Positions 52,999 through 59,713 of a DNA stretch of 64,000 nt are shown in pieces. Location: the NCBI GenBank assembly GCA_016125285.1, contig WGMA01000004.1:62001-126000 (forward strand), read 5' to 3'. Source of the stretch: Phycisphaera sp. (GTDB lineage: Bacteria; Planctomycetota; Phycisphaerae; Phycisphaerales; Zrk34). The notes below the pieces were generated by a model. It was given only the letters and a program-made list of their open reading frames with translations. It ran no database searches and was not told the DNA's origin. A program made the position numbers and the translations under genes. Position 1 is the stretch's first letter; the number at the start of each line of letters is the position of its first letter.

Positions 52999-53361
52999 CT
53001 GGTCACGCTGTGCGCGCCGCAGCGGGGTCGACGTGTTCGGGTCCGTCGCGGATCGATGCGAAATCAACGGAGATGCGTGGTGACAACGTGTTACGACGTC
53101 TCGCGGGATATGCGCCCGATGTAAGTCGTTATTTCACCGTCGGCGGACCCGAAAAACATGGTGCGCCAACGGGGCGCGCATGGGACAAAAGGGGGCGCGA
53201 CACGGGCAAAATCGAGCGCGAATCGGCCCAAAAGGACCCCGTCGCGAGCGCGAAACGTGTCAAAAACGGCACGCCATGCGCGGTCACACCGTGCGCACCG
53301 GCGCGTCGCGGCATGTGGTACAATTCGGAATTCCGCCAGCCACCCACTCGGGAGTCACACG
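52999..53361. other. Intergenic region with phased A-tracts and an extended -10
   Basis: No gene is seen. A-tracts begin at 53187, 53208, 53230 and 53253 (about 21-23 bases apart), with others at 53152 and 53262. An extended -10, TGG-TACAAT, lies at 53316-53324, about 38 bases before the next ATG. The tracts could bend the DNA upstream of that promoter. Confidence 0.45.
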
Positions 53362-53667
53362 ATGCGTATGCTCATGAAGGTCACGATGCCGCACGGCAGG
53401 TTCAACGCCGCGATCCGCGACGGGTCGGTCGACGCGAAGATTCAGGCGATCCTCGGCGAGCTCAAGCCCGAGGCCGTGTACTTCACGGAGTTCGACGGCA
53501 AGCGCACTGGCATCGTCATCGTCGACATCACCGACGCGTCGCAGATCCCGTCGATCGCCGAGCCGTGGTTCCTGACGTTCGACGCCGACGTGGAGATCTG
53601 CCCGGCGATGGTCCCGGAGGACCTGGCGAACGCCGGCCTCGACAAGATCGCCGAGAAGTGGGCGTGA
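53362..53667 (+). CDS. Small DUF3303-like protein
   Basis: This 101-residue protein begins MRMLMKVTMPHGRFN and contains AVYFTEFDGKRTGIVIVDI and AEPWFLTFDADVEI, which suggests a ferredoxin-like alpha/beta-barrel fold. The sequence resembles a widespread uncharacterised family close to DUF3303. GGGAG lies eight bases before the ATG, and an extended -10 lies further upstream. The function is unknown. It is followed by a paired inverted repeat. Confidence 0.75.
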   Translation: MRMLMKVTMPHGRFNAAIRDGSVDAKIQAILGELKPEAVYFTEFDGKRTGIVIVDITDASQIPSIAEPWFLTFDADVEICPAMVPEDLANAGLDKIAEKWA

Positions 53668-53690
53668 ACCATCCCATCGCCCGGGCCGGT

Positions 53691-53791
53691 CGTTTAGCGA
53701 CGCCCCGCAGGGGCGTGCTGTTCACCGAATCGCGGGACACGACACGCACAGACGCCAGCATGCGCACGCCCCTGCGGGGCGTCGCTAAACG
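53691..53791. repeat. REPIN-like doublet of 28-base inverted repeats
   Basis: The arms 53691-53718 and 53764-53791 are perfect reverse complements over 28 bases and are separated by 45 bases. Each arm contains the smaller palindrome CGCCCCGCAGGGGCG. Two inverted palindromic units around a short spacer is the layout of REPINs in other bacteria. No transposase is nearby. Confidence 0.85.
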
Positions 53792-53958
53792 GGTCATGGC
53801 ATCCGCTGCGCGCGTCGCGATCGGTTCGTGACATCCGCCCCATCCGTGGTTAAAACAGAACCTCCACCCCGGAGGCACGGTACAGAAACACAATCCAGCA
53901 CACGCACGCCTCTGTGCCCGCTGCGCCTCTGTGGTTCAAAACTGATCAGGAGACCGCT

Positions 53959-54771
53959 ATGCGAATCGCCGTCATCGTCACCGTCCTGCTCGCTCTCGTC
54001 GCCCCCGTCCGCGCCGCGGACAAGCCGAACTACGGGCCCGACGCCGAGTTTCCCGCGGGCAAGTGGGTCGACCTGTTCAACGGCAAGGACCTCGATGGCT
54101 GGATCGTCAAGATCCGCTACCACGACCTCAACGACAACTACAAGGACACCTTCCGCGTGGTCGACGGGCTGATGACCGTCAGCTACGACGGCTACGACGG
54201 GTTCAACGAGACGTACGGCCACATCTTCTACAAGCGCCCCTTCAGCCACTACCGCCTGCGCGTCGAGTACCGGTTCATCGGCGAGCAGTGCAAGGGCGGG
54301 GCCGGCTGGGCGTGGCGCAACAACGGCGCGATGCTCCACTGCCAGGACCCCGCGTCGATGCCGAAGGACCAGTCGTACCCCGTGTCCATCGAGGGCCAAC
54401 TCCTCGGCGGCCGCGGCAACGGCCAGCAACGCCCCACCGCCAACCTCTGCACCCCCGGCACCAACGTCGTCCGCGACGGCAAGCTCTGGACCCCCCACTG
54501 CGTCAACTCCACCTCCAAAACCTACGACGGCGACCAGTGGGTCACCTGCGAGTTCGAGGTCAATGGCTCGAAGTCCATCAAGCACATCATCGACGGCCAG
54601 ACCGTCCTCGAATACACCAACCCCCAGTACGACCCCAACGACGCGACGGCCAAGCCGCTGATCAAAGACCCCAACAACCTGCTCATCGAGGGCGGCTACA
54701 TCAGCTTCCAGAGCGAGAGCCACCCGACGCAGTTCCGGAAGATTCAGGTGATGGTGTTGGAGGAGAAGTGA
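53959..54771 (+). CDS. Secreted DUF1080 domain protein
   Basis: This 270-residue exported protein has a signal peptide at residues 1-20 (VAPVRAA) and one DUF1080 (3-keto-disaccharide hydrolase-type) domain: WVDLFNGKDLDGWIVK, FSHYRLRVEYRF, GGYISFQSESHPTQFRKI. The family has a concanavalin-like fold, is greatly expanded in planctomycetes, and is linked to carbohydrate processing. GGAG precedes the ATG at 53959. A related fold is seen in the truncated gene at the right end. Confidence 0.88.
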   Translation: MRIAVIVTVLLALVAPVRAADKPNYGPDAEFPAGKWVDLFNGKDLDGWIVKIRYHDLNDNYKDTFRVVDGLMTVSYDGYDGFNETYGHIFYKRPFSHYRLRVEYRFIGEQCKGGAGWAWRNNGAMLHCQDPASMPKDQSYPVSIEGQLLGGRGNGQQRPTANLCTPGTNVVRDGKLWTPHCVNSTSKTYDGDQWVTCEFEVNGSKSIKHIIDGQTVLEYTNPQYDPNDATAKPLIKDPNNLLIEGGYISFQSESHPTQFRKIQVMVLEEK

Positions 54772-54798
54772 GGGGGTATATTCGCGATTGAATCAGAC

Positions 54799-55464
54799 AT
54801 GTTTGAGACAACCGTGACTCAATTCAGCCGTGTCCTTGCAACGTTACTTCTCTCCGCGATGGTGCTCTCGCCAAGTCTCGCGGCCGAGGAGGAGAGCAAC
54901 ACGCCGTGGGAAGTAATCAAGGTCGGTAATGGAGCCATCGCAGTCCCGCGTGGCTGGCGTAGCTTCGACGGCCTGAAGCCGACGATGCCGATCATGAGGC
55001 AAGGCGATGGGATTGGCGTACCACTGGTCGACGAAACAAGCTCGCCGTTGCAGATCGGCCTGACGGTGGAACTGTTCCCTGAGTCCTCCGACTCCGTTCG
55101 ACAGACGGTGGACAAACTCATCGATGGCGCCAAACGTGCACCGGGCTTGGAACAGCAAGGCAAAGAGTCCGTCAAATCGCTCAAGCTTTCCGACGGCACC
55201 GAGGCGTTACTTCTGGAAATCGCGTTCATCAAGCAAAAGTCCAGACGCAGTTTTCAGATGAAACTCGTTGCTAAGGGGCCTGACTCGACCACATGGATCG
55301 CATCGGGTTATCTGGTTGGAGGCAAGGACAGCACTTGGCCGATCAACAGCGGTCGCCTTGTTGAATGGCTCAAGGCGCACGTCGTCTCGATGACTCTCAA
55401 CAAAGAGCGCATCGATACGAAAGCTGTCGAAGCGGCGTACAAGAAGCGAGACGGTAATGAGTGA
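54799..55464 (+). CDS. Exported protein of unknown function, atypical composition
   Basis: This 221-residue protein has a signal peptide (residues 1 to about 28, LSPSLAA) and no recognised domain. The stretch PWEVIKVGNGAIAVPRGWRS resembles the start of PsbP/DUF1795-like stress proteins, but this is weak. Base and codon use is clearly less G+C-rich than in neighbouring genes, which suggests recent acquisition. It begins 27 bases after the DUF1080 gene. TATATT lies at about 54778-54783. Confidence 0.7.
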   Translation: MFETTVTQFSRVLATLLLSAMVLSPSLAAEEESNTPWEVIKVGNGAIAVPRGWRSFDGLKPTMPIMRQGDGIGVPLVDETSSPLQIGLTVELFPESSDSVRQTVDKLIDGAKRAPGLEQQGKESVKSLKLSDGTEALLLEIAFIKQKSRRSFQMKLVAKGPDSTTWIASGYLVGGKDSTWPINSGRLVEWLKAHVVSMTLNKERIDTKAVEAAYKKRDGNE

Positions 55465-55515
55465 CTTTGGCTCGTGCCGGGTGCCCGCATCACACTCCTT
55501 CCATGGCATCGCAAC

Positions 55516-55596
55516 GCCGGGTGCGCGGGGCAGACTCCAACACATAACCGCTGTCGGGGGTGCCACTGCCCTTAGGCAGTGTTCTTCGGACGCGTC
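55516..55596. repeat. 80-base hairpin repeat, copy 1
   Basis: It shares with copies at 55953 and 56311 a GACTCCAA block, a gap, and then GTGCCACTGCCC...GTGTTCTTCGGACGC. Its hairpin CACTGCC/GGCAGTG is fully paired. Its end overlaps the stop of the following minus-strand gene. Confidence 0.75.
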
Positions 55597-55870
55597 AACC
55601 GCCCCACTGCCTCAGCGCCCCCTCAATCACTATTCGCCCCTGCAGCGGCGTGACTTCGTCAAGCTCAAAGAACTCTTGAATCAGGTTCGCCATTCTGCGC
55701 CAATCGTCTTCCGAATGATTCTTGAATCGCGTGCCGTCTACATCGTCCCCAAACGCACCGATCAGCAGTTCATAGCCGTCTTGTCCCGAGCAACATGTCC
55801 CAGAAAACAGCTCCATCACACCGTTTGCAATTCCATCTGGCACCGATTCATCGAAGTAGTCATGAGGCAT
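55595..55870 (-). CDS. Small protein of unknown function
   Basis: This 91-residue protein starts at 55870 with a strong GGAGG ribosome site. It is acidic and has one Cys-Cys pair (SGTCCSGQDG). It has the look of a small SMI1/immunity-like or barstar-like protein (DWRRMANLIQEFFELDEVTP), but no family can be assigned. Codon use is less G+C-rich than average for the window, and it is flanked by repeats. Confidence 0.55.
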   Translation of the reverse strand: MPHDYFDESVPDGIANGVMELFSGTCCSGQDGYELLIGAFGDDVDGTRFKNHSEDDWRRMANLIQEFFELDEVTPLQGRIVIEGALRQWGG

Positions 55871-55952
55871 CGCGTCTAATCCTCCGATGCAGATCTGAAC
55901 CCGCCACGGTCAATCTACCATCGCCCCGTCCGCGAGTCGCGTCGGGCCGAGT

Positions 55953-56032
55953 GCCGGGTGCCCGGGGCGGACTCCAACACGTTGCCGCAAACGGGTGTGC
56001 CGCTGCCCTCAGGCGGTGTTCTTCGGACGCGG
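55953..56032. repeat. 80-base hairpin repeat, copy 2
   Basis: This is homologous to 55516-55596. The hairpin reads CGCTGCC/GGCGGTG, kept by G-T wobble pairs despite base changes. Confidence 0.75.
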
Positions 56033-56090
56033 GCGATTTGCCTGACGCGTCGACTGTTCGAGCCGCGGAGTGGCGGCAGTTCATAGCGAA

Positions 56091-56242
56091 GGGCGTAAGC
56101 CCTGGAACGCCTACGAACCCACCACGCGCCATCGCGCTTCGATCGTCGAGCCCTGTAAGGGCGGCAGTGGTGCGGCCGATTCTTTCGCCCTTTCAGGGCT
56201 CCATCGCAACAACAATCGCACACCCGGGGCTTGCGCCCCGGG
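56091..56242. repeat. Cluster of three short hairpin repeats
   Basis: AGGGC-GTAA-GCCCT lies at about 56091-56104. Arms 56150-56164 and 56186-56200 (AGCCCTGTAAGGGCG type) pair with one mismatch. CCCGGGGC-TTGC-GCCCCGGG lies at 56223-56242. Strings of these types recur between genes in many planctomycete and related genomes. Confidence 0.65.
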
Positions 56243-56310
56243 CTATGAACCGGCGCCCGCGATGCGGGCTGGGGCGCGTGGATCGCTAGTTCTTGCCTGC
56301 TTTCTTCTCG

Positions 56311-56392
56311 GCCGTGCGCCCGGTGCGGACTCCAATTCATGACCGCAGCCGGGTGTGCCACTGCCCTCAGGCGGTGTTCTTCGGACGCGTCC
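56311..56392. repeat. 80-base hairpin repeat, copy 3
   Basis: This is the third copy of the element at 55516. The hairpin reads CACTGCC/GGCGGTG with one G-T wobble. Confidence 0.75.
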
Positions 56393-56445
56393 ATCGAACT
56401 GGAATGTGGGTGATCGGGTGGCGCGTGGGTTGTCGTTATGCGCGG

Positions 56446-56641
56446 GGTTTGGGGCGGGTTGGGTCGGTTGGTGTGCGCGGGGGGGTGTGGGGGTGTCCCG
56501 GGGCAGGCCTGCCCCGGGCTTTAGGGGGTGTGGGGGGCGCGGGTGTGGGTGTGGGGGGCGGGGTTCGGGGCGGGGTGGGTCGGTTGGTGTGCGCGGGGGT
56601 GTGGGGGTGTCCCGGGGCAGGCCTGCCCCGGGCTTTGGGGG
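56446..56641. repeat. G-rich tandem repeat with a 22-base palindrome
   Basis: Two copies of a unit of about 80 bases start near 56446 and 56560, with a period of 114 bases. The plus strand is G/T-rich (GGTGTGCGCGGGGG). Each unit contains a perfect 22-base palindrome, CCCGGGGCAGG followed by its complement, at 56497-56518 and 56611-56632. Long G-runs could form quadruplexes. No gene is seen in 55871-56758 besides these repeats. Confidence 0.8.
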
Positions 56642-56758
56642 CGCGCGGGGCTTTTCGGATGTGGGGCGCATGGTGGTGGATTTGTCGCCATCGGGACACG
56701 GGTCGCATCTATTTTGGTCGTGCAGCGTTTCAACACACTCAATTGAAAGGAGAGAGAC

Positions 56759-57160
56759 ATGACACGCCGCACAAGTATCGCATTGATGGTCGCCCTGTTC
56801 GGTTTCGGAGGTCTGGCGGGGGTCGCGCACGGCGCGAGCGACGCGCAGAACAAGAAGCTGGTGGTGGGCAAGTGGGGGTTCAGCTTCGGGCCGATCTCGA
56901 ATACGGTCGAGTACAAGGCCGACGGCAAGTACGTCTGCACGGGCACGGCGCCGTCGCCGGACGGCGGGACGATGAAGTATGAGCACTCGGGCACGTGGAC
57001 GCTGAAGGACGGCAAGCTCGACATGGAGGTGAAGAAGAGCTCGAAGCCGGACATGATCCCGGTGGGGATGAAGACGTCGGGCAAGATCGTGAAGGTTGAC
57101 GACCAGTCGCTGCAGATCAACGACAACGGCAACGAGATCGAGTACCGGCGGATGAAGTAG
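56759..57160 (+). CDS. Small secreted lipocalin-like protein
   Basis: This 133-residue protein has a signal peptide at 1-25 (GVAHGA) and a small beta-rich domain: LVVGKWGFSFG, VEYKADGKYVC and GTWTLKDGKLDMEV. The KW...GTW...L pattern is that of small lipocalin-like planctomycete proteins of unknown function. An excellent AAGGAGAGAG ribosome site precedes the ATG, and an intrinsic terminator follows. Confidence 0.75.
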   Translation: MTRRTSIALMVALFGFGGLAGVAHGASDAQNKKLVVGKWGFSFGPISNTVEYKADGKYVCTGTAPSPDGGTMKYEHSGTWTLKDGKLDMEVKKSSKPDMIPVGMKTSGKIVKVDDQSLQINDNGNEIEYRRMK

Positions 57161-57187
57161 CCCGGCGGGAATCGCGACAAACCATCG

Positions 57188-57227
57188 AACGCCACGGGTG
57201 GACAGGCCGCCCGTGGCGTTTGTTTTT
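57188..57227 (+). terminator. Intrinsic terminator
   Basis: The 11-base arm 57188-57198 (AACGCCACGGG) pairs perfectly with 57210-57220 and is followed by TGTTTTT. It ends the small secreted-protein transcript. Confidence 0.88.
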
Positions 57228-57437
57228 GCGACGGCGTTGGGGCCGGGGTCCGCGGTGGATAATTCTGATCATTCCAACGCGTGTTCGAATGCGTGATATG
57301 ATGGTGTTGCACGGTGCGGTGAATCGCACCGATCGCACGCGGCCCCTGACGAAGCGCGGGCCGTGCCAATCCAGTCCAAGGCGTCCGACTTAGAACGGTC
57401 TCGGTCAACAGGCCTGTTACCTAGTTGGGATCGCTGC

Positions 57438-57698
57438 ATGACGAATCCACAATACGAGTTCTCGACGCAGGCGGTGAAGGTCACGCCGCTGGTGGAATTC
57501 CTGCACAAGCGCCGGCAGAGCGTGTGCGGGCCGCGGACGCTGAGCCAGGCGTACGCGGAGTTCTGGATGAAGGTGATGTCGACGTCGCTGACGCTGAGCG
57601 ACCGAGAGCACAAGGTCATTCAGAAGATGGCCCCGCTGCGTGTCGACTGGACGGTGGCCTACGCGTGGTGGAAAGACCACGACAGTTCGGCGGCGTGA
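57438..57698 (+). CDS. Small protein of unknown function
   Basis: This 86-residue protein starts at the ATG at 57438, or is 111 residues long from a GTG at 57363. It is basic and probably helical (TLSQAYAEFWMKVMSTSLTLSDREHKVIQKM), with no recognised domain. TATGAT near 57297-57302 may be its promoter, which makes the GTG start possible. It converges with a membrane-protein gene. Confidence 0.6.
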   Translation: MTNPQYEFSTQAVKVTPLVEFLHKRRQSVCGPRTLSQAYAEFWMKVMSTSLTLSDREHKVIQKMAPLRVDWTVAYAWWKDHDSSAA

Positions 57699-57778
57699 TC
57701 TCGGCGGCGTGATTGCGGTCGCGCGATCGCCGCGCGGGTTCACTTTTCGGCGGGCGTGGTCACCTCGAGGGGGATCGT

Positions 57779-58294
57779 CTACGAGCGCGAGCTGCTGCCC
57801 TTGGTCGCGCCGAGGTACTTGGACATGTGGATGTTCAGGGAGAAGCGGAGGTGGGCGTCGGTGGCTTCGGGGGCGATGGGGTCGGTCTCGATCTTCACGA
57901 CGAAGGTGTCGGGTACGGATTTTGTCGGCGGGGGCGTGACGACGCGGGCGGTGAGGGCGGGGTTGTTCCCCGCGATGACGGCGACCTGGTCGATGGCGAC
58001 CGAGTCCCAGTTCCAGTCGTCGGTCTTGGCGATCTCGGCTTCGACGACGTACCCGCCGGCGGCGTTGCGGGTGATGGACACCGGCGTGACGGTGTAGTCG
58101 ACGCCGCCGGGCGTCGGCGAGACGGCGGACGACGCGGTGGTCGTCGGGGCGGTCGGGGTGGGGGTCGCGGACATCGACGAGGACGATCGCATCCCGGTGA
58201 ACAGCAGGACGGCGAGGACGAGCATGAAGACGAAGCCGCCGCCCACCAGGACGACGATGGTGGTGACAACTCCGGACGATTCGCGGTCATTCAT
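57779..58294 (-). CDS. Single-pass membrane protein of unknown function
   Basis: This 171-residue protein has a membrane helix at about 10-34 (VVTTIVVLVGGGFVFMLVLAVLLF), a Ser/Thr/Pro-rich linker and a beta-rich external domain (VDYTVTPVSITRNAAGGYVVEAEI). AGGAG precedes the ATG at 58294; a longer upstream start is unlikely. The family is not recognised. Confidence 0.7.
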   Translation of the reverse strand: MNDRESSGVVTTIVVLVGGGFVFMLVLAVLLFTGMRSSSSMSATPTPTAPTTTASSAVSPTPGGVDYTVTPVSITRNAAGGYVVEAEIAKTDDWNWDSVAIDQVAVIAGNNPALTARVVTPPPTKSVPDTFVVKIETDPIAPEATDAHLRFSLNIHMSKYLGATKGSSSRS

Positions 58295-58542
58295 GGCGTG
58301 TCTCCTGTGGAAGCGAGTCGGGCGGGCCGCTCGGTGGTGGTCGTGGGTGCAGTATAGAGGCGGGCGTGATGTCGCAATCGGCAAAACCGGGCGTGGGAGA
58401 AGCGTATGTGGAATGACCGGCGGAGGCCTTCGCGGCGGAGGCTTGACGGGGTCGTGTCACCCTATAATCGTCCACTCGTTCGCCCGCGGTGGGCGCGGGC
58501 ATGTGGGCACACTCCTCCAGACAACCTGAGACAGGGATCGAT

Positions 58543-59670
58543 ATGGCATCAAGACTCGTGACCGTGATGACGCTCGTTATGTGCACCCTTGCGGCCGGCG
58601 CGGTGGACGCCGCGGGTCGCCCGACGCCGCCGACACGCGCGTACGACGCCCCGGGCGCCCCGCCGTTCACGGTGATCGACAAGCCTGGCGTGAACCCCCC
58701 GGCGGACGCGGACGGGAACTTCGTGATCGGCCCGAACTACGTGCCGGCGCCGGAGCGCAACGCCGTGGCGGGCGTGCCTCAGGGCAAGGTCGAGCAGTTC
58801 GAGATCAACTCGAAGGAGACCAAGACGTTCAACCCGGGCATCGCGCGCGAGGTGTTCGGCACGGTGGACCCCAACAACCCCAAGACGCTGATCGTCGAGA
58901 CGCACAAGATCGACTACACGCGGACGATCACGGTGTACATCCCGGCGGGTTACAAGGAAGGCACGGCGGCGCCGTTCATCGTGATCCACGACGGGCCGAG
59001 GAAGATCGGCGGTTGGGACAAGTCGTTCACCAACATGCTGGACAACATGATCGCGCAGAAGCGGATCCCGCCGATCGTGGCGATCTGGATCGCCAACGGC
59101 GGCGGCGACGCGCAGGGCCACGAGCGCGGCAAGGAGTACGACACGATGTCGGGCGCGTACGCGGAGTACATCCAGGACGAGGTGCTGACGCGTGTGGAGA
59201 AGAACTACGGGATCACGCTGACGAAGGACCCCGAGGGCCGCGCGGCGATGGGCAGCAGCTCGGGCGGTTCGTGCGCGCTGGCGATGGCGTGGTATCACCC
59301 CGAGTGGTACCACCGCGTGCTGACCACGTCGGGCACGTTCGTGAACCAGCAGTGGCCGTTCAATCCCGAGACGCCGGACGGCGCGTGGGACTTCCACGAG
59401 AAGCTGATCCCCAACAGCGACCCCAAGCCGCTGCGGATCTTCATCTCCGTGGGCGACCACGATCTGCTGAACCCCAACGTGATGCGTGACGACATGCACG
59501 ACTGGGTCGAGGCGAACAACCGCATGGCGAAGGTGCTCAAGGCGAAGGGGTATCACTACCAGTACATCTACTGCCTCGGCGTCGGGCACGGGCTGGGCGC
59601 GGCGAAGGCGCAGATGCTGCCCGAGGCGATGGAGTGGCTGTGGCAGGGGTATCCGATCGCGGGCAAGTGA
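58543..59670 (+). CDS. Secreted enterochelin-esterase-like hydrolase
   Basis: This 375-residue exported alpha/beta hydrolase of the esterase D/Fes group has a signal peptide (1 to about 24), the nucleophile elbow MGSSSGGSCAL, Asp in SVGDHDLL and His in GVGHGLG. A Pro-rich N-terminal stretch precedes the domain. The likely role is cleavage of ester bonds in sugars or xenobiotics outside the cytoplasm. AGGGA precedes the ATG at 58543. Confidence 0.85.
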   Translation: MASRLVTVMTLVMCTLAAGAVDAAGRPTPPTRAYDAPGAPPFTVIDKPGVNPPADADGNFVIGPNYVPAPERNAVAGVPQGKVEQFEINSKETKTFNPGIAREVFGTVDPNNPKTLIVETHKIDYTRTITVYIPAGYKEGTAAPFIVIHDGPRKIGGWDKSFTNMLDNMIAQKRIPPIVAIWIANGGGDAQGHERGKEYDTMSGAYAEYIQDEVLTRVEKNYGITLTKDPEGRAAMGSSSGGSCALAMAWYHPEWYHRVLTTSGTFVNQQWPFNPETPDGAWDFHEKLIPNSDPKPLRIFISVGDHDLLNPNVMRDDMHDWVEANNRMAKVLKAKGYHYQYIYCLGVGHGLGAAKAQMLPEAMEWLWQGYPIAGK

Positions 59671-59713
59671 GCGGGCGACAAGGGCGATACGGGCGGCGCG
59701 GCTGACGCGTGCG

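Noticed and set aside
53158-53361. An upstream extension of the DUF3303-like gene by 68 codons
   Set aside because: The extension is Arg/Ala/Ser-rich and crosses the probable promoter, while GGGAG sits correctly before the ATG at 53362.
55516-56641. The repeat cluster as an integron or insertion sequence
   Set aside because: No integrase or transposase gene, terminal inverted repeats or target duplications are seen.
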